In this document: one piece after another, positions 21,981 to 33,289 of the stretch
Numbering within the stretch: position 1 is the stretch's first letter
Layout: every line of letters starts with the position of its first letter
Assembly (NCBI RefSeq): GCF_010015445.1
Contig: NC_053118.1
Span: 8,754,907-8,818,906, forward strand
Direction: 5' to 3'
DNA length: 64,000 nucleotides
From: Perca fluviatilis
Lineage: Eukaryota > Chordata > Actinopteri > Perciformes > Percidae
Notes under the pieces: generated by a model
The model's database searches: none
Told to the model about the DNA's origin: nothing
Seen by the model: the letters and a program-made list of their open reading frames with translations, nothing else
Translations under genes and position numbers: made by a program

Positions 21981-22646
21981 TTAAAGTGATGGTTTGGACT
22001 AATTTCACCATAGAATCCTTTGCACCGTGACCTCGAGCCAAACACCCCCCAGAAGTTTTTTTCCCTTGGTCTAACATTGGTCAAGTTAGCGCTATCAGCT
22101 GAATGGCTTAGTGTAGGTGCTAATGGAACCAAAGGTGTATCTCATAAATTACCCCACTAATAATGCCCAGAATGGTACCAAACTTATACAGTAGTACAAA
22201 TAGGTTCTGTAATCATAAAACGAGGCATTGGAAAGATAATAAGTATACCAGGAGTTTATTTAAATAACACTTGCTTCATGGCTTCTCCTCTCTGCTTCTA
22301 CCGCTGCTAGGTAGCTAGCTCTCTGATTCTCCTCCATTAGTTGTAGCTCCTTGTTAGTTCTAGCCCCTTGTGTTGTGTATTGAGGCTAGAATAGGTACGG
22401 GCGACCTTTGAAATTGATACACTCATCGTTGTGTATGATGATAACCTTAAACTCTGCCATTTCGTTGACCTTTTCTTCTGTTCTCTCGCTTCTTGCTCCT
22501 TATTCACTACTTTACCGGTAGTCTCTTCTAGCAATAGATGCCGTGCTCTGTTAGACCAAGGGAAAAAAAGCTTCTAGGGTGGCGTTTGGCTCGAGGTCAT
22601 GTTGCAAAGGACCCTAGGGTGAAATTACTCCGAACCATCCCTTTAA
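21981..22646. mobile_element. TTAA-flanked element with long inverted repeats
   Basis: TTAA at both ends is followed by inverted repeats of roughly 100 bases with mismatches (AGTGATGGTTTGGACTAATT at the left; AGGGATGGTTCGGAGTAATT in complement at the right). A CTCGAGCCAAACACC motif lies in both arms. The TTAA target is typical of piggyBac or Kolobok-type elements. No transposase is present. Confidence 0.75.
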
Positions 22647-22681
22647 TGGCATTGCACATCCTGAAGCTAGTGAGCTTTGCT

Positions 22682-23171
22682 TCACTTTGTGTCATTCAGA
22701 TAATCTGGCAAAGCTTCCCTTGAACCTGGGATCCACAAAGCTGGATATGTTCAGAACATTCTTCATTTCCATTGTATATCTCAGCTGCATTAACAGGTCT
22801 TCTCTTATTACAAGTTTATTTGTTCAGTGAAAGTGCTGTCTTCCTCTTGATCTTGAAGTATCTCAATGTTGATGTGCTCCAAGTCTTCAGTAAGGAAAGT
22901 GTGACTTGTTTCTCTGAGGCCAGGACATCAGTGACATCATGAAGAGGATTAAGGCTTACTTCCAGTGCAGTGAAGTCACTGTCTTTAGGCATAAGATGCC
23001 AGGTGCTTTTGTGGCCTGCTGCTGCTCCAAGAACCTAGAAATCATTTCAAATGTGGATCCCCACCTGGTGACAACATCGTGCATCAGTGAATGCTCAGGG
23101 ATGTTCAATTCTGCCTGCTTCCTTTGAAGCTCACGTTTCCGTTTCAAGCTTTGAGAAAACCCTTCCACCAC
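22682..23171 (-). pseudogene. hAT (ZBED-like) transposase fragment
   Basis: The - strand frame from 23171 reads RKQAELNIPEHSLMHDVVTR and WGSTFEMISRFLEQQQA. HDVxTRWxST is the signature at the start of the catalytic region of hAT transposases. After several stops, NVLNISSFVDPRFKGSF follows at about 22740-22690, which matches the later ASxLDPRFK block. The order and strand fit one transposase interrupted by stops and a large gap. The C-terminal dimerisation region is not seen; the element at 21981-22646 cuts in at that point. Confidence 0.75.
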
Positions 23172-23420
23172 ATGTCGGCATCATTTCTGTGATATGATCT
23201 GCCATGTGGTCTTCTGGAAAATAAAGAGTGTCAAGACAGTGAGACTTAACCTTCCAATGGACCTTTTTCACAGCAGACATTTTGACTTGTCATAGTAGGA
23301 AAAGCACAGCTGAAATTGATAACCTCAACGATGGCTCAATTCCATCAAGTGTCCCAGTAAGCTATTTCAGTGAGTCAGCATGCCCAATACCAGGACCTCT
23401 GTGGAATGCAGCCATCTATA

Positions 23421-23423
<3 letters not shown>

Positions 23424-23461
<38 letters not shown>
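23424..23461. repeat. (AT)n microsatellite
   Basis: About 19 AT units in a row. Confidence 0.95.
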
Positions 23462-23463
<2 letters not shown>

Positions 23464-23528
23464 TATACATCAGGTGTCTACAAACTCCTGATGTTATGTT
23501 AGTGTTTTATACCTGGCATATTAACATA

Positions 23529-24217
23529 CCAACACATTCTCACACCCAACTCGTAAAATAAGGACGTTCGGTCAGGAGCCTTTCTCGTTCTTATTTGACG
23601 TTAAAAGTCTCCTTTAGCGTCTCATGTAAACGTGCTTGGTCGCCACTATTGCCGTCCCTTTTTCGGAGAAAAACAACGGGGAAAGGACGCCTCAAAAGCC
23701 GGGAAACACACCGCGGGTGAAGCGCGACAATAACGGAATCGCGGAGGTTAGGTTTAGGAGAAAAACAACGGGGAAAGGACGCCTCAAAAGCCGGGAAACA
23801 CACGCCGGAGACGGGGGAAACAAAAGAAAAACAACGGGGAAAGGACGCCTCAAAAGCCGAGAAAGACACGCCGTAGACGGGGGAAACAAAAGAAAAACAA
23901 CAGGGAAAGGACGCCTCAAAAGCCGGGAAACACACGTCGGAGACGGGGAAACAAAACGCCACACGGGGGGCGCGAACCTGAGTCTCCTGAGTGAAAGTCT
24001 GGTGTTTTACCCATCCGCCACCCCAACCACCGTCCTTATCCAGCAATTTCCCTTTACATACCACTCGCTAAGTCTCATCCAACTGCGGCTCTCCCCAGTA
24101 CGTTACACAAATGCGCCGAAGGGTGCCTTTTTCGTCGCATCAGACGCTGAAGGACACTGACCAAACGTACTTATTTTACGAGTTCGGAATGAGAACGGGT
24201 TGAACATACAGAACCTA
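23529..24217. mobile_element. Fold-back element carrying a 66-bp minisatellite
   Basis: The ends form an inverted repeat centred on AACTCGTAAAATAAG and extending outward through a TTCTCA motif and inward through GTTCGGTCAG or GTTTGGTCAG. Inside are four copies of AAAAACAACGGGGAAAGGAC at 23669, 23761, 23827 and 23893 (spacing 92, 66, 66). A tRNA-like antisense segment lies at 23965-24040. The long frames on both strands are products of the tandem units. Confidence 0.7.
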
Positions 24218-24248
24218 ACTTTTACTCAACGCATACGGGTGGACCAAA

Positions 24249-24395
24249 GACCAATGTGTTGAGTGTGGCTTGACACTCTCAAATGAGGCGCTAAAGCCGT
24301 CCAAACTGAGGCAGCATCTTGAGAAGACACCCAATACCCAACTCTTGCTGGAAAGCCATAGGACTACTTCAAAAGAAAAGAAAATAAGCTACAAT
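24249..24395 (+). pseudogene. BED/C2H2-like finger fragment of a second hAT transposase
   Basis: The + frame reads DQCVECGLTLSNEALKPSKL, then RQHLEKTPNTQLL and a basic SKEKK stretch. This resembles the N-terminal C-x2-C ... KPSKLxxHLExxH finger of ZBED5-like hAT proteins, with the last histidine lost (KTP instead of KHP). Orientation is opposite to the fragment at 22682-23171, so it comes from another element. Confidence 0.6.
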
Positions 24396-24679
24396 TACAG
24401 AAAAGTCTATTGTTTATTTTACAATACAATCTAAATGTGCTTTGAAAGCTAGCTACTTGGTAGCGAGATGTGTGGCACAGACCATAGATTTGAAATCCCA
24501 GCTCCTGGAATTTTCAGTTGACAGCATACAGTTATATTGTGAAAATCTTACAATGAGAATATTACATTCTTAGTATGTGCTATGTGTTCATGTTTATCAC
24601 AGATATAGAGAAAAACTACTGGTATTGCCACCCCAAAGATGAAGACAGCTGCATCACCTGTTCTTGTTCTGTTTCATGT

Positions 24680-25457
24680 TTAAAGTGGCTATATGTGACA
24701 TTCAGTTTGTGTTGATTCTAGCGGCCGCTTTGGACAAAAGTGGTAGTGTTTTTACCACACATGCTGTCATAAAGCTCTTTTCTTTACAGTGCTGTATTGG
24801 CCGCTGTATATTAATGAGTTAGTGTTACCGGGAGGTCATATACTTCTAATGTATGTTTTGCTTAAGTTACAGATGCATCGTTGCATTTCAAGTGTAGCAT
24901 AGGGTAACTTAGCCTACTTTGGATGTCTCGTGAGCTAAACCGGGTATCACTGTCACTGTGTTACAAGCCAAAGCATTAAGAGATTGGTGTAGCAAACAAC
25001 GTAAGAATAACTTAGATTAATATAGCGCATTTCATGAAACCCACGGACACTTTGCACAAGTAACTTTACAGGGGAACAAGGGAACAGAAAATAGTAAGGC
25101 GGCGTAAAGGGGAAACCTCTGCGCTAAATGGAAGGCTGGTGTAATTTAATGTCGGCTACTGACGTACAGTCACATTGTGCACTGTGAAGTTATTTTATGA
25201 ATGAAATAGACATTTTACATACCTGAGAGCCAATTCTGGGTTGGTTTTGAATAATATACAACAGATAACTTCTAAAATAACATGTAGCGCCGTCTACCTG
25301 CCGAAAATCATTCTGTTTGCAGATGCCTTAATAAAATCTATATAAAAATTGTTCTTTCCACTGTTAGTCTAGTTTGTTGTTACAGGTTATTTAAGATCAT
25401 TGTATGAAAAATGACAGAGCTTCAGAAATATTAAAAAGTTACATATAGTCACTTTAA
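24680..25457. mobile_element. TTAA-flanked non-autonomous element
   Basis: The left end reads TTAAAGTGGCTATATGTGAC and the right end, in complement, TTAAAGTGACTATATGTAAC: an 18-of-20 inverted repeat including the TTAA target. It is 778 bp and non-coding. A LINE-tail-like TATAGCGCATTTCATGAAA lies inside at about 25022. Confidence 0.75.
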
Positions 25458-25780
25458 CTCTACTGTTAATTATTGAATTATTAGTACTTGTTCTTGTTAA
25501 TAGGACCAACACTTTCATATAATAAACTCCTTTTGACTGAGAATGCTGTGCTTTTATGGTTTATGTTGGCTTCTGTCAAACCTATACAATTGTATAACCT
25601 ATACAACCTGTATAAGAGGGGGTGGTGTTGTTGTAGTTAATTAATACATTTAGAACAGATTATTAGATTACATTATTGAAGAAGATCAGCCAAAATAATT
25701 TGAGATTTTTATTAATGGGCCCTGTCCAGTTGCAAGTATGAATGGGTGGGCCTTGAAGTAGAAAAGATTGATAACCCCTG

Positions 25781-27101
25781 ATCTAAAGGACAAGTGTATG
25801 ACTCCTAGAATATTTTGTGTCTTCCTTTGTGCATTCATCCGTGAGTGATGGCAGCTGGCAGAAAGGCGCTGACCCATGCTGACCCCAGGCGTGCCAAAAG
25901 GGGCTGTGTGGGAAAGACGTGGGTGGACATGGACCACTTCCTCTGCCTTAGCAGATCCCAGAGCGGAGAAAGCCCCCAGAGCCAGCCGAGGCTACAGAGC
26001 AGCCCACACGGCTTGGAGAGTGTGCAATGATATCAAACTACCATATGGAAACTTTTTAACAGTCTGTGTGTGCATGCCTAAGTCTCTATGACACTGGGGC
26101 CCAATCCCAATCTCCATCCTTAAACCCTGACCCTAGGACTTAATTGACTTCACCTGGAAAGTGCTTGAGTGCCAGAGGCTGCAAGGGCTCGAACTAGTAT
26201 AAATAAGGAATGGGTCAGCTCTTTACAACATATCACGTTGTCCTGACTTCATGTTATGTAGGCCTTGCATTATTTACAGCATCCACAGTCCTTGTTACTA
26301 TATAAATATAAATGATTCAACATATTTATATCCCAGAGGTGTCATGGATGGCTTAAAATGGAATAGAGTGAGACTTTATTTAACCAGGTTCATTGAGCTC
26401 AAAATCTCTTTATTAAGAGTGACGTGGCCAAGAGGGCAGCATAAACATTTTTAAAATAAACATAAACAATAAAAACAGACGAATAATCCTTAAACACAGG
26501 TCACACAGTGCTTCACTTGTTTCTGTGTAGATGTAGGCATACCACCGCATCCACTATACCAGGCTGAACAGCCATATACCAGTACTCAGGATGTGCATGG
26601 ATGTGGAGGGACCAAAAGAGGGATCATGGCTGGGGACATTATTTATGTTTACGTATATTTTCTGTTTGGCCCATGGGGTATTTTACCGGGTGGCAGCACA
26701 GGCTTTTGATGTGCCAAAGAAATCTTAAGATTAAAGTCCAAGGTTAATCTTCTTTCCCCAGTCCAAACACATTGGACAGCTGGCACAGCATAAGGGCCTT
26801 TGATTAGGCGGGTCATAGATGGCTGTCACATAATAATTAAACCAATCAGTTGGATTATTTTACCTACAAACCGTTTCACTCCATTCAGCTTCAAGGCATC
26901 TGTGACTCCTCTGGGAGATTTCTCAACATTTCCAAGCAGTCAAGGAACACAGGTTGAAAGTTTAAAAAGTTGGGTTTATTTTCCCGACGCAAAGATTGAA
27001 CAAAGCAAATAAAGGCTGAGTTTTTGGGCCCCTAAAAGAGGTAAACAAAACATAACTCTAGTAAAAAATAAGGCAACAACAAACAACAAACCTTCCAGAA
27101 T
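25781..27101. other. Non-coding stretch
   Basis: No gene recognised; the frames at 25845-26091 and 26251-26454 carry no domain. A segment at about 26096-26210 starting GGGGCCCAATCCCAATCTCC resembles a dispersed fish repeat, but I cannot define it. Confidence 0.3.
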
Positions 27102-27141
27102 GTAGTAGTAGTAGTAGTAGTAGTAGTAGCAGTAGTAGTAG
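27102..27141. repeat. (GTA)n microsatellite
   Basis: About 13 GTA units with one GCA interruption. Confidence 0.95.
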
Positions 27142-27477
27142 ATCTAGAGGATAGCTCAAGGCTTGTGCCCTTTTTATTTCATTTTATGTATTTAACATAT
27201 TTTTATTGAGATTTTCATATTGCCTTTGAATATGAACGTTTTAACCAATGAAATGAATACATTATCCCCCAATCTGGCAAAAAAAGGAAATAGTGGAAGA
27301 AATGCCCAGCCTGCAGATCCCCAGAGTCCACCTCCCATATTGCTGCTCTGGCCAAGAGGGTGGACATATCTGTCTGTCGTAACTCTACGTGATGAGGGTC
27401 ATTCACAGCTTCAAGTAAAGGTGGGAGACCTCGCCACAGGAGAACTTTTATTATACCACTTTTTAAGCGGCTCGTTG

Positions 27478-27597
27478 CACAGCTTAATGCTCAGCTTATT
27501 GCTCAAATTATTGCACATTATTGTGCAGTTAATAGTGCATTTTATTGTACAGTTTATTGTGCAGTTTATTATGCGGCTCATTGCATGGCTTATTGCA
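27478..27597. repeat. 12-bp diverged minisatellite
   Basis: Ten or so imperfect 12-base units around the consensus TTTATTGTGCAG. Because 12 is a multiple of three, the repeat gives an open frame (HFIVQFIVQFIMRLIAWLI) that should not be taken for a membrane protein. Confidence 0.8.
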
Positions 27598-28138
27598 CCC
27601 TCGCATAGCTTTAAGCTGGGGCCTGAGTTCTCCTGGTCTTAACGCGGGAACCTCCGGTGTGGGCTGAGGTAGAGTTTCTCCTTTTCAGCCCCTGGCGCGC
27701 CTGTAAAGGCCATCAGAAATCAAGGGTGACAACACTTTAGTAAAGCTTTCAGTAAAATGCAGGAGACAACGGACATGATCTGATGAGGTGAGATTCAATA
27801 AAACCAGTCTGATCATGATGTACTAATAATGGTCACGAATGGGTCAAGTCTTCTGGCCAAAACCATGGCAAATCATTTTATCTCTAACTTTGCTCCGGGT
27901 AGCTTTTCCCCCAAAGTCCTTATGTTTTCTCGACTCGCAGTTTTCCTTGGATTTGGGTGGCACCTAAATCATGGTTGCAGCTGCCGCCGTGATCCTGCTC
28001 GGCGCCCTGCTACGCCCTACTATGCCCTGCTATGCCCTGAACTGCTACAACTATTATTTCTCGTCATTGTCTCATTATCTTTATTGTTACTTTAATTGCC
28101 ACTGTTCATTATACCAACTGCTATAATTATGATGAATC
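27598..28138. other. Non-coding stretch
   Basis: No gene recognised. A short CTGCTACGCCCTACTATGCC internal repeat lies at 28008-28040. Confidence 0.3.
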
Positions 28139-28330
28139 ATATTTCTCTATATCTGTATATGTATATCTGTATCAGTGTATCTGTGTCCCAACCGGCACCA
28201 GCAGATGGCCGCCCACCAAGAGCCTGGGTCTGTCCGAGGTTTCGCCTAAAAGGAAGTTTTTCTTTGTCCGACGGCCAATTATCGGGTTGGTGTGTCAGGG
28301 CCATAAAAGACGTTTTCCTGCCAGAATGAG
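28139..28330 (+). repeat. Dispersed fish repeat (GAGCCTGGGTCTGTCCGAGG family)
   Basis: It contains GCAGATGGCCGCCCACCAAG, GAGCCTGGGTCTGTCCGAGG and CTAAAAGGAAGTTTTTCTTT, a combination I recognise from many fish loci as the 3' part of a SINE/LINE-like retroposon. The class is not certain. A TATATCTGTA-type short repeat precedes it. Confidence 0.5.
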
Positions 28331-28504
28331 GAAGCCTCCCACTTAGACTTTGTTTGTTCAAAGAAGTGAAACCTGAGTTAAAAACAGAACAGTTGATTGT
28401 TAAAAACGTTCTGTTTTGAAGGTGCTGTTTAAGTGTTAATAAAGTGCAATAAAGCCGTGGCTTAACAGGCATGCTGCTGTGTGGTTCTTGTGTAGAGCCT
28501 CCAG

Positions 28505-28650
28505 ATCATACCTGCCAACAGTCCCGTTTTTCCCGGGTTTCTCCCGTTTTTTAGCCCTATCTCCCGGACCCCTCCCGGTTTGTTATTTCTCCCAGGAAAC
28601 TCCCGTAATTTGCATGGCCCAAACTCCTTTATAAATAATCAAACCAATAT
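28505..28650. repeat. Fragment of a CTCCCG-rich hAT-like repeat
   Basis: Starts ATACCTGCCAACAGTCCCG and is rich in TCTCCCG and TCCCGG. In fish such sequence forms the end of a hAT-like family. The other end is not found within this window. Bases 28651-29105 are otherwise unremarkable. Confidence 0.4.
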
Positions 28651-29105
28651 GTTTGTCTAATGTTGACCAGTTGCCAGATCTTGTATGAAACGCATCTTAT
28701 TCACACAATCCACACACCAATTTTCAACCCATTTGTCACCTCAACCTGGCAATTTATAACCCAGTTCAGATCAACTGCGCAAGCTTCACGGAGTTCAGAC
28801 CCGAAAGTGAGCCAATAAAAATGGCAGGTGAAGGCGGTGTTCCTGCAAAGAAATTGAAATATAGATGTAAATTTCAACAGATGCGCAACAATTTACATGC
28901 ATCTTACCTAGTCATATCGACAAGCTCCACGCTTTTTGTGTGTGTGTCGCATTGATTTTAATGTAGCGCACGGCGGGAAAATGGCATTACCCAGCACATT
29001 AAAACACAGCGGCACCATCGCGCAGAAGAGGCACGAACGGACAGACAGAGGCAGAAAACGTGATGCTAGCTGAACTCACTTAACACTAACACTTACAGTA
29101 CACTT

Positions 29106-29390
29106 AACAGTGATTAATCGCTGAATTTCTATAGTTAATTGCAATTAATCGCATGTTTTATCACATGATTAAAATTCTATTATTTTACATTTCGGAACTG
29201 TTTTTAAGTACATATTAACAATTGAAAGCAATTCTTACCAGTGTATCTTGATTGGGAATCAAATTAATGCAAAGAAAGTGACTTTATGAAGTTGATTTTA
29301 AGATTTGTATTTGTTTATTATTTATTTACTGTAAACAAAAAATAAATGTGTGAATCTAGTCACACATTTGAATCTAGAGTCAATATTAGG
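29106..29390. repeat. hAT-family fragment with ATTAATCG motifs, left part
   Basis: TGATTAATCGCTGAATTTC and GCAATTAATCGCATG match the motif set seen at 13726 and 31610. The complementary end may be the one at 31610-31690, in which case a 2.5-kb composite lies between them. That pairing is inference. Confidence 0.45.
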
Positions 29391-29393
29391 GTT

Positions 29394-29560
29394 GGGTATT
29401 GTTTGGTTTGGATACCGGTGCTAAAGCGGTACTTTTAAAACGGTACCGGTGCCTTACCGGTGCCGGAACCTGATACTTTTTAATGGAAGTAAAAAAAAAG
29501 AAGGGTACTACAGTTGGTGACATTAAAGAAAGGCTTGTTTATTGCTAAGGCCATATGGTA
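29394..29560. repeat. Second copy (left end only) of the TAGGGTTGGGTA hAT family
   Basis: It starts TTAGGGTTGGGTATTG and has GGATACCGGTGC and CGGTACTTTTAAAACGGTAC, similar to the element at 19808-20670. The matching right end is not found, so the copy is truncated or interrupted. Confidence 0.6.
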
Positions 29561-30089
29561 AATGATTTAATAATAATGTAATAACTATAACAATAACTTA
29601 ACCCATCTGGGAAATAGCCGTTGAACGACAAAAACAACCACAAGATGGGAAAAGGGCATTTAACAATAACTTTGAATGCACCACGAGGCTGTAGGTTACC
29701 AGGTTCATTGAACGCAGCGTCTGTGTTTTTCCGACAACGGCAGCTGCAGATTGTTACATCCCGGTGTCGGAATTCTCTCCAGTGAAATACAGACAAACTT
29801 TACACCGTTTAGCTTTAGCTGTCAGCATTGTAACTAACTGTATTAATCCAGCTACTAGCTAGCGGTAGGCTGTCTTTAGCTGCTGTCGAGTGTAGTGTTA
29901 ACTAGCGTCACGTGCAGCGATGTTTCTGTTGCCTGTAATGTCTGTTTCAGAGCATCAGAGAGAAGCGCAGGCATATCAGTGGCACCAGAATGAGGCACCG
30001 AAATCCGTGTTGCTATTCCTGCAGCAGCAGGATGTGTTACGAGGAAGTATGGTGTGGCGGCACGAGAGCAGACTGAACAGAGGAGGTAG

Positions 30090-31590
30090 TATTCTAAATG
30101 AAGCCTACCTCAAACACACCGACAACGCCACCCTGGGAATTTCACCCAGAATGATTTTACTTCCAATTGCAAGATTGATATATTTAAGGTCACACAGGTC
30201 AATATACAAAGGCGCCAAAGACGAGGTTCAACTTACAAAAGAATACAATTTGATTTCAATAAAAATTAATAAAGTTAAAAGCAAACAATTTAATACACAT
30301 TCACACTAAAAGGGGAAAAATAATTAGGGCTGAGGCTTACCAGTGGAGGGGGAGAAGGGAACGAGGATGGTAAAAGGGATCCCAGGGAAAGTCACCCGTG
30401 AACACACAAAAACACAACAGTGAACACAGCAAATGAAAATGGGGAAACACAGCACACCGGAAAGGAGATACCACCACCCGGACACCAACACCACCACCTT
30501 CGGCTCTCAGTAACTAAAAATGGGGAGAAAAATGGGAAACACACACACAAAATTAAAGGGGTTCAATCCACGAAAGGAATATCAAAAATCAATATCAACA
30601 GATTATAAAGAAACAAATTGAAAGAAATTGAACACAATATAAATACAATATAATGGCCAGAACCACTAGTGGTTCCAGGAAGCCATACAAAGCAAGAATT
30701 AAAAAGAAAAGACTTTGCAATAACCTCAAAAGAAACACAACAAAACACTTATAATTAACACAATAACATAACCAAGGAAAGTCAATGTTTAAGTAGAAAA
30801 AGAGTAACTAAAAAAACTAAACAAAATATAACTACAACTTTTAATTAAATTGAAAACAAAATAGAAAGAAAATAAAGAAAGAAACAAATAAATCAACCCA
30901 ATTAAGGTAGGGAGTCAAACCCCTCAACTATAAAACAATGCCTCGATAAAACAGGTGACTCATATTGGCCCAGTAGCCGTGAAGGCAAGACAGGCGTGCA
31001 GCAATCGCTACGATCTTACATTTTTAAATAACAGCAACAGTCTCGGCAAAAGGCGTCTGAAGCGAACAGCAGTGTCGACAAAAGGCGTCTGAAGCGAACA
31101 GCAGTGTCAGCAAAACTTCAGTGTCGGCAAAACTTCAGTGTCGGCAAAACAGCAGCCAGTAGTGGAAGTGCTAAGCAGCTACAAGGATCTCCAGCGGCTT
31201 CAGCCCGGTTCCGTTCAAGCAGAGTTTTAGTAAGCCCAGAGGGAGGAAGCTCTGAGCATGCAAACGTAGCAGCTATCAGTGTTACTCGCTCCTCATTCAC
31301 AGCGTTCAACAGTAAGGTGAAGGATAGCCCGCCAATCGAAGATCTGTAGCACAGCAGAGCAACTACACGGAGTGAGCGACGCGGAAGTATGACGCACTTC
31401 CGTCACCAACGGGCAAGAGAGGGCGGAAGAGGGAAACTAGCAGTTTTTATACGGGGCCGTGAGGCAGTGATTGGTCAACAGAGCACCAGGTAATTAGGAG
31501 TTCAACTCCTACTGCTACAATGGCAAAGTGCGGCAAAGGGTCAAAATAGTAGCCTGTTAGGCACGATGCGAAGCCGAGTGAAGTGAACAT
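30090..31590. other. A-rich unclassified stretch
   Basis: The + strand is strongly A-rich from about 30230 to 30980, with no conserved protein motif. At 31060-31150 a short unit (GCGAACAGCAGTGTCGACAA, and AACTTCAGTGTCGGCA) repeats several times. The frames at 29920-30309 and 31104-31349 have no recognisable domain. It may be a retro-element internal region, but nothing proves this. Confidence 0.3.
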
Positions 31591-31609
31591 AAATTTATAA
31601 TTGGCGGCA

Positions 31610-31693
31610 TACGATTAATGCGATTAAAAAAATGAAGGCGTTATGCTCGGCCCTTAATCGCATCACGATTAACGCATTAATGCTGACAGCCCT
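31610..31693. repeat. hAT-family right end (GCTGACAGCCCTA)
   Basis: ACGATTAATGCGATTAAAAA and ATTAACGCATTAATG lead into GCTGACAGCCCTA, whose complement TAGGGCTGTCAGC is a hAT-style terminus. It corresponds to the motif set at 13726 and 29106. Confidence 0.6.
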
Positions 31694-31887
31694 AGAAAGA
31701 ACAACAAATGGGAAAGATATCAGACATAATATTACACATATGTGCAGATTCTAAGAGATATAGCTTTGTTGATTAGAAAGTAATATATGAACAGGTTTAA
31801 AAATAGGTTTAAAAATGTAAATACACAATGAACTATCACTTTAACTTCATCAGTAGATCCCACATGGTAGCTACGGCCCTCGCAACA

Positions 31888-31990
31888 ACATTTTTTTTTC
31901 AATTTCTTTATTTTTGAAAGGGGACAGTGAACATTAATCAACATTGAAACAATGTAAATGTTCCCGAGTTAGCTCAAAAGTGATAATTTT
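31888..31990 (-). repeat. LINE 3'-end fragment
   Basis: T-rich start (TTTTTTTTCAATTTCTTTAT) followed by GAAAGGGGACAGTGAACATT. In complement this ends in an A-rich tail, as expected for a 5'-truncated LINE on the - strand. The family is not certain. Confidence 0.45.
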
Positions 31991-33229
31991 CATCGGTAGT
32001 CCCCCGTGCAACATGCAACATTGATGGATCAAACTAACTCACAGATGGTATGGCATATACTGTAACCTCAACCATCAAATTAGATCAGATGAACGCACAT
32101 CGGTCCCAGTTCACTGGCCATGAAGTCAGAAGAAGCATTCAGAAGCCAAAAGAGTTCTGACCGGAACACACACAGTGGAACACTGAGATACATTTGGATA
32201 ATGACTGGAATACAGAGAAGCTATTTAGTCGCAGGAGAGGGAGGGCACATGATTTGGCTTAGACAGTGTGTGGAAGTCCTTTGTTGCAAAGGACAATCCT
32301 TCCTAACCCATCTCATTAGGGGAAGGGGCCAATTGTCACTGCGGAAAGCTGCAAGAGCTTTTGGCAAAATGCAACCCCCTGAGAAAAGCAAACTTTGACT
32401 TCAAATCTATTATGTGTTAATGCTACAGAGAAAGATACAGAAATGAATGGGGACATCAGACACTCGTTTTCAAATCATAATGACAGTGGTGGATTTCATC
32501 AAGTGCACAGTTTCATGCATTCATTACTGTTATCACATAGCCTCTCTCTTGCAGTGAATCTCTCAGAGCCTCTGCCTTTCTGCTCTACCCAATTGGTCTC
32601 ATCTTTTCACTGTCTATGTTTTATCCTGTGCCAGGTGCAAAAAAAAGCTCAGTTCATTAAAAAAGATTATGTATCTATAAAGGGTAACCTGCATGTCTCC
32701 TGCATGGGAACACCAAAGCAGCTCATGCAAATGATAACCTCTGACAAGTTACATTCAAGTTTAGAATATGTGTGTGTCTAATCCCTATTTTTGATTGTAC
32801 AAAAATAGTGAACTGATAAAAAAGAAAAAGTGACAAAGTGCAAGGTTAAAAAGCATGTGACTTAAACATCAGTCAAGATTCCACTGATGAGGTGGAAACT
32901 ATCAGATCTGTAACGAGTATCTTGTAACCTTCCTCACATTAATACATGAAAGAAACAACTGTCATGTTTTCATTATGTTTGCCTCCACCAATGAGGTGTT
33001 TTCAGCTGGGCCTGTGTGTTTCTTTGTTAATTGGTTTGTTTGTTTGCCTGTCTAAAACTGCTGGCTCGATTTCCACGAAACTTGGTGGAAGGATGTAGCT
33101 TGGCCCAAGGAAGAATCCGCTATTGAACGCAAGTATGACAATGTAACAAAAAATAAACTGTGTCCCAGGATCTAGTTAGCGCCAACTAGAAGAATGGAGT
33201 CAACAAATTAGAGCTGCAGTAGGTAGAAA
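31991..33229. other. Non-coding stretch
   Basis: The frames at 32120-32398 and 32395-32781 have no recognisable domain, and no splice-bounded exon could be supported. I see no gene. Confidence 0.3.
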
Positions 33230-33289
33230 TCAAAAGCGCCAGACCTCTTCCTGCAGCTCTTGCTCTCCCCGCTGGAGTTAAAAGCTGTG

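Larger units (their letters stand above)
20935..25780. mobile_element. Large hAT element with decayed transposase and nested insertions
   Basis: The left end reads CAGACTTTCTCAACC and the right end, in complement, CAGGGGTTATCAATC, a hAT-style pair. The flanks are ATCTAAGG and ATCTAAAG, an 8-bp duplication with one mismatch. At 4.85 kb it is long enough for an autonomous element, and it contains hAT transposase remnants on the - strand. Nested inside are the TTAA elements at 21981 and 24680, the fold-back element at 23529 and an (AT)n run. Pairing of these two ends is inferred. Confidence 0.55.

Noticed and set aside
23591..24160. 157- and 174-residue frames on opposite strands with internal repeats
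   Set aside because: They follow from the 66-bp minisatellite, whose length is a multiple of three; both strands are open for the same reason.
25845..26091. Overlapping 61- and 71-residue frames in GC-richer DNA
   Set aside because: No domain, no splice context and no support from neighbouring sequence.
27220..27642. 140-residue frame with a hydrophobic LLKLLHIIVQLIVHF stretch
   Set aside because: The hydrophobic part is a diverged 12-bp tandem repeat; the rest has no recognisable domain.
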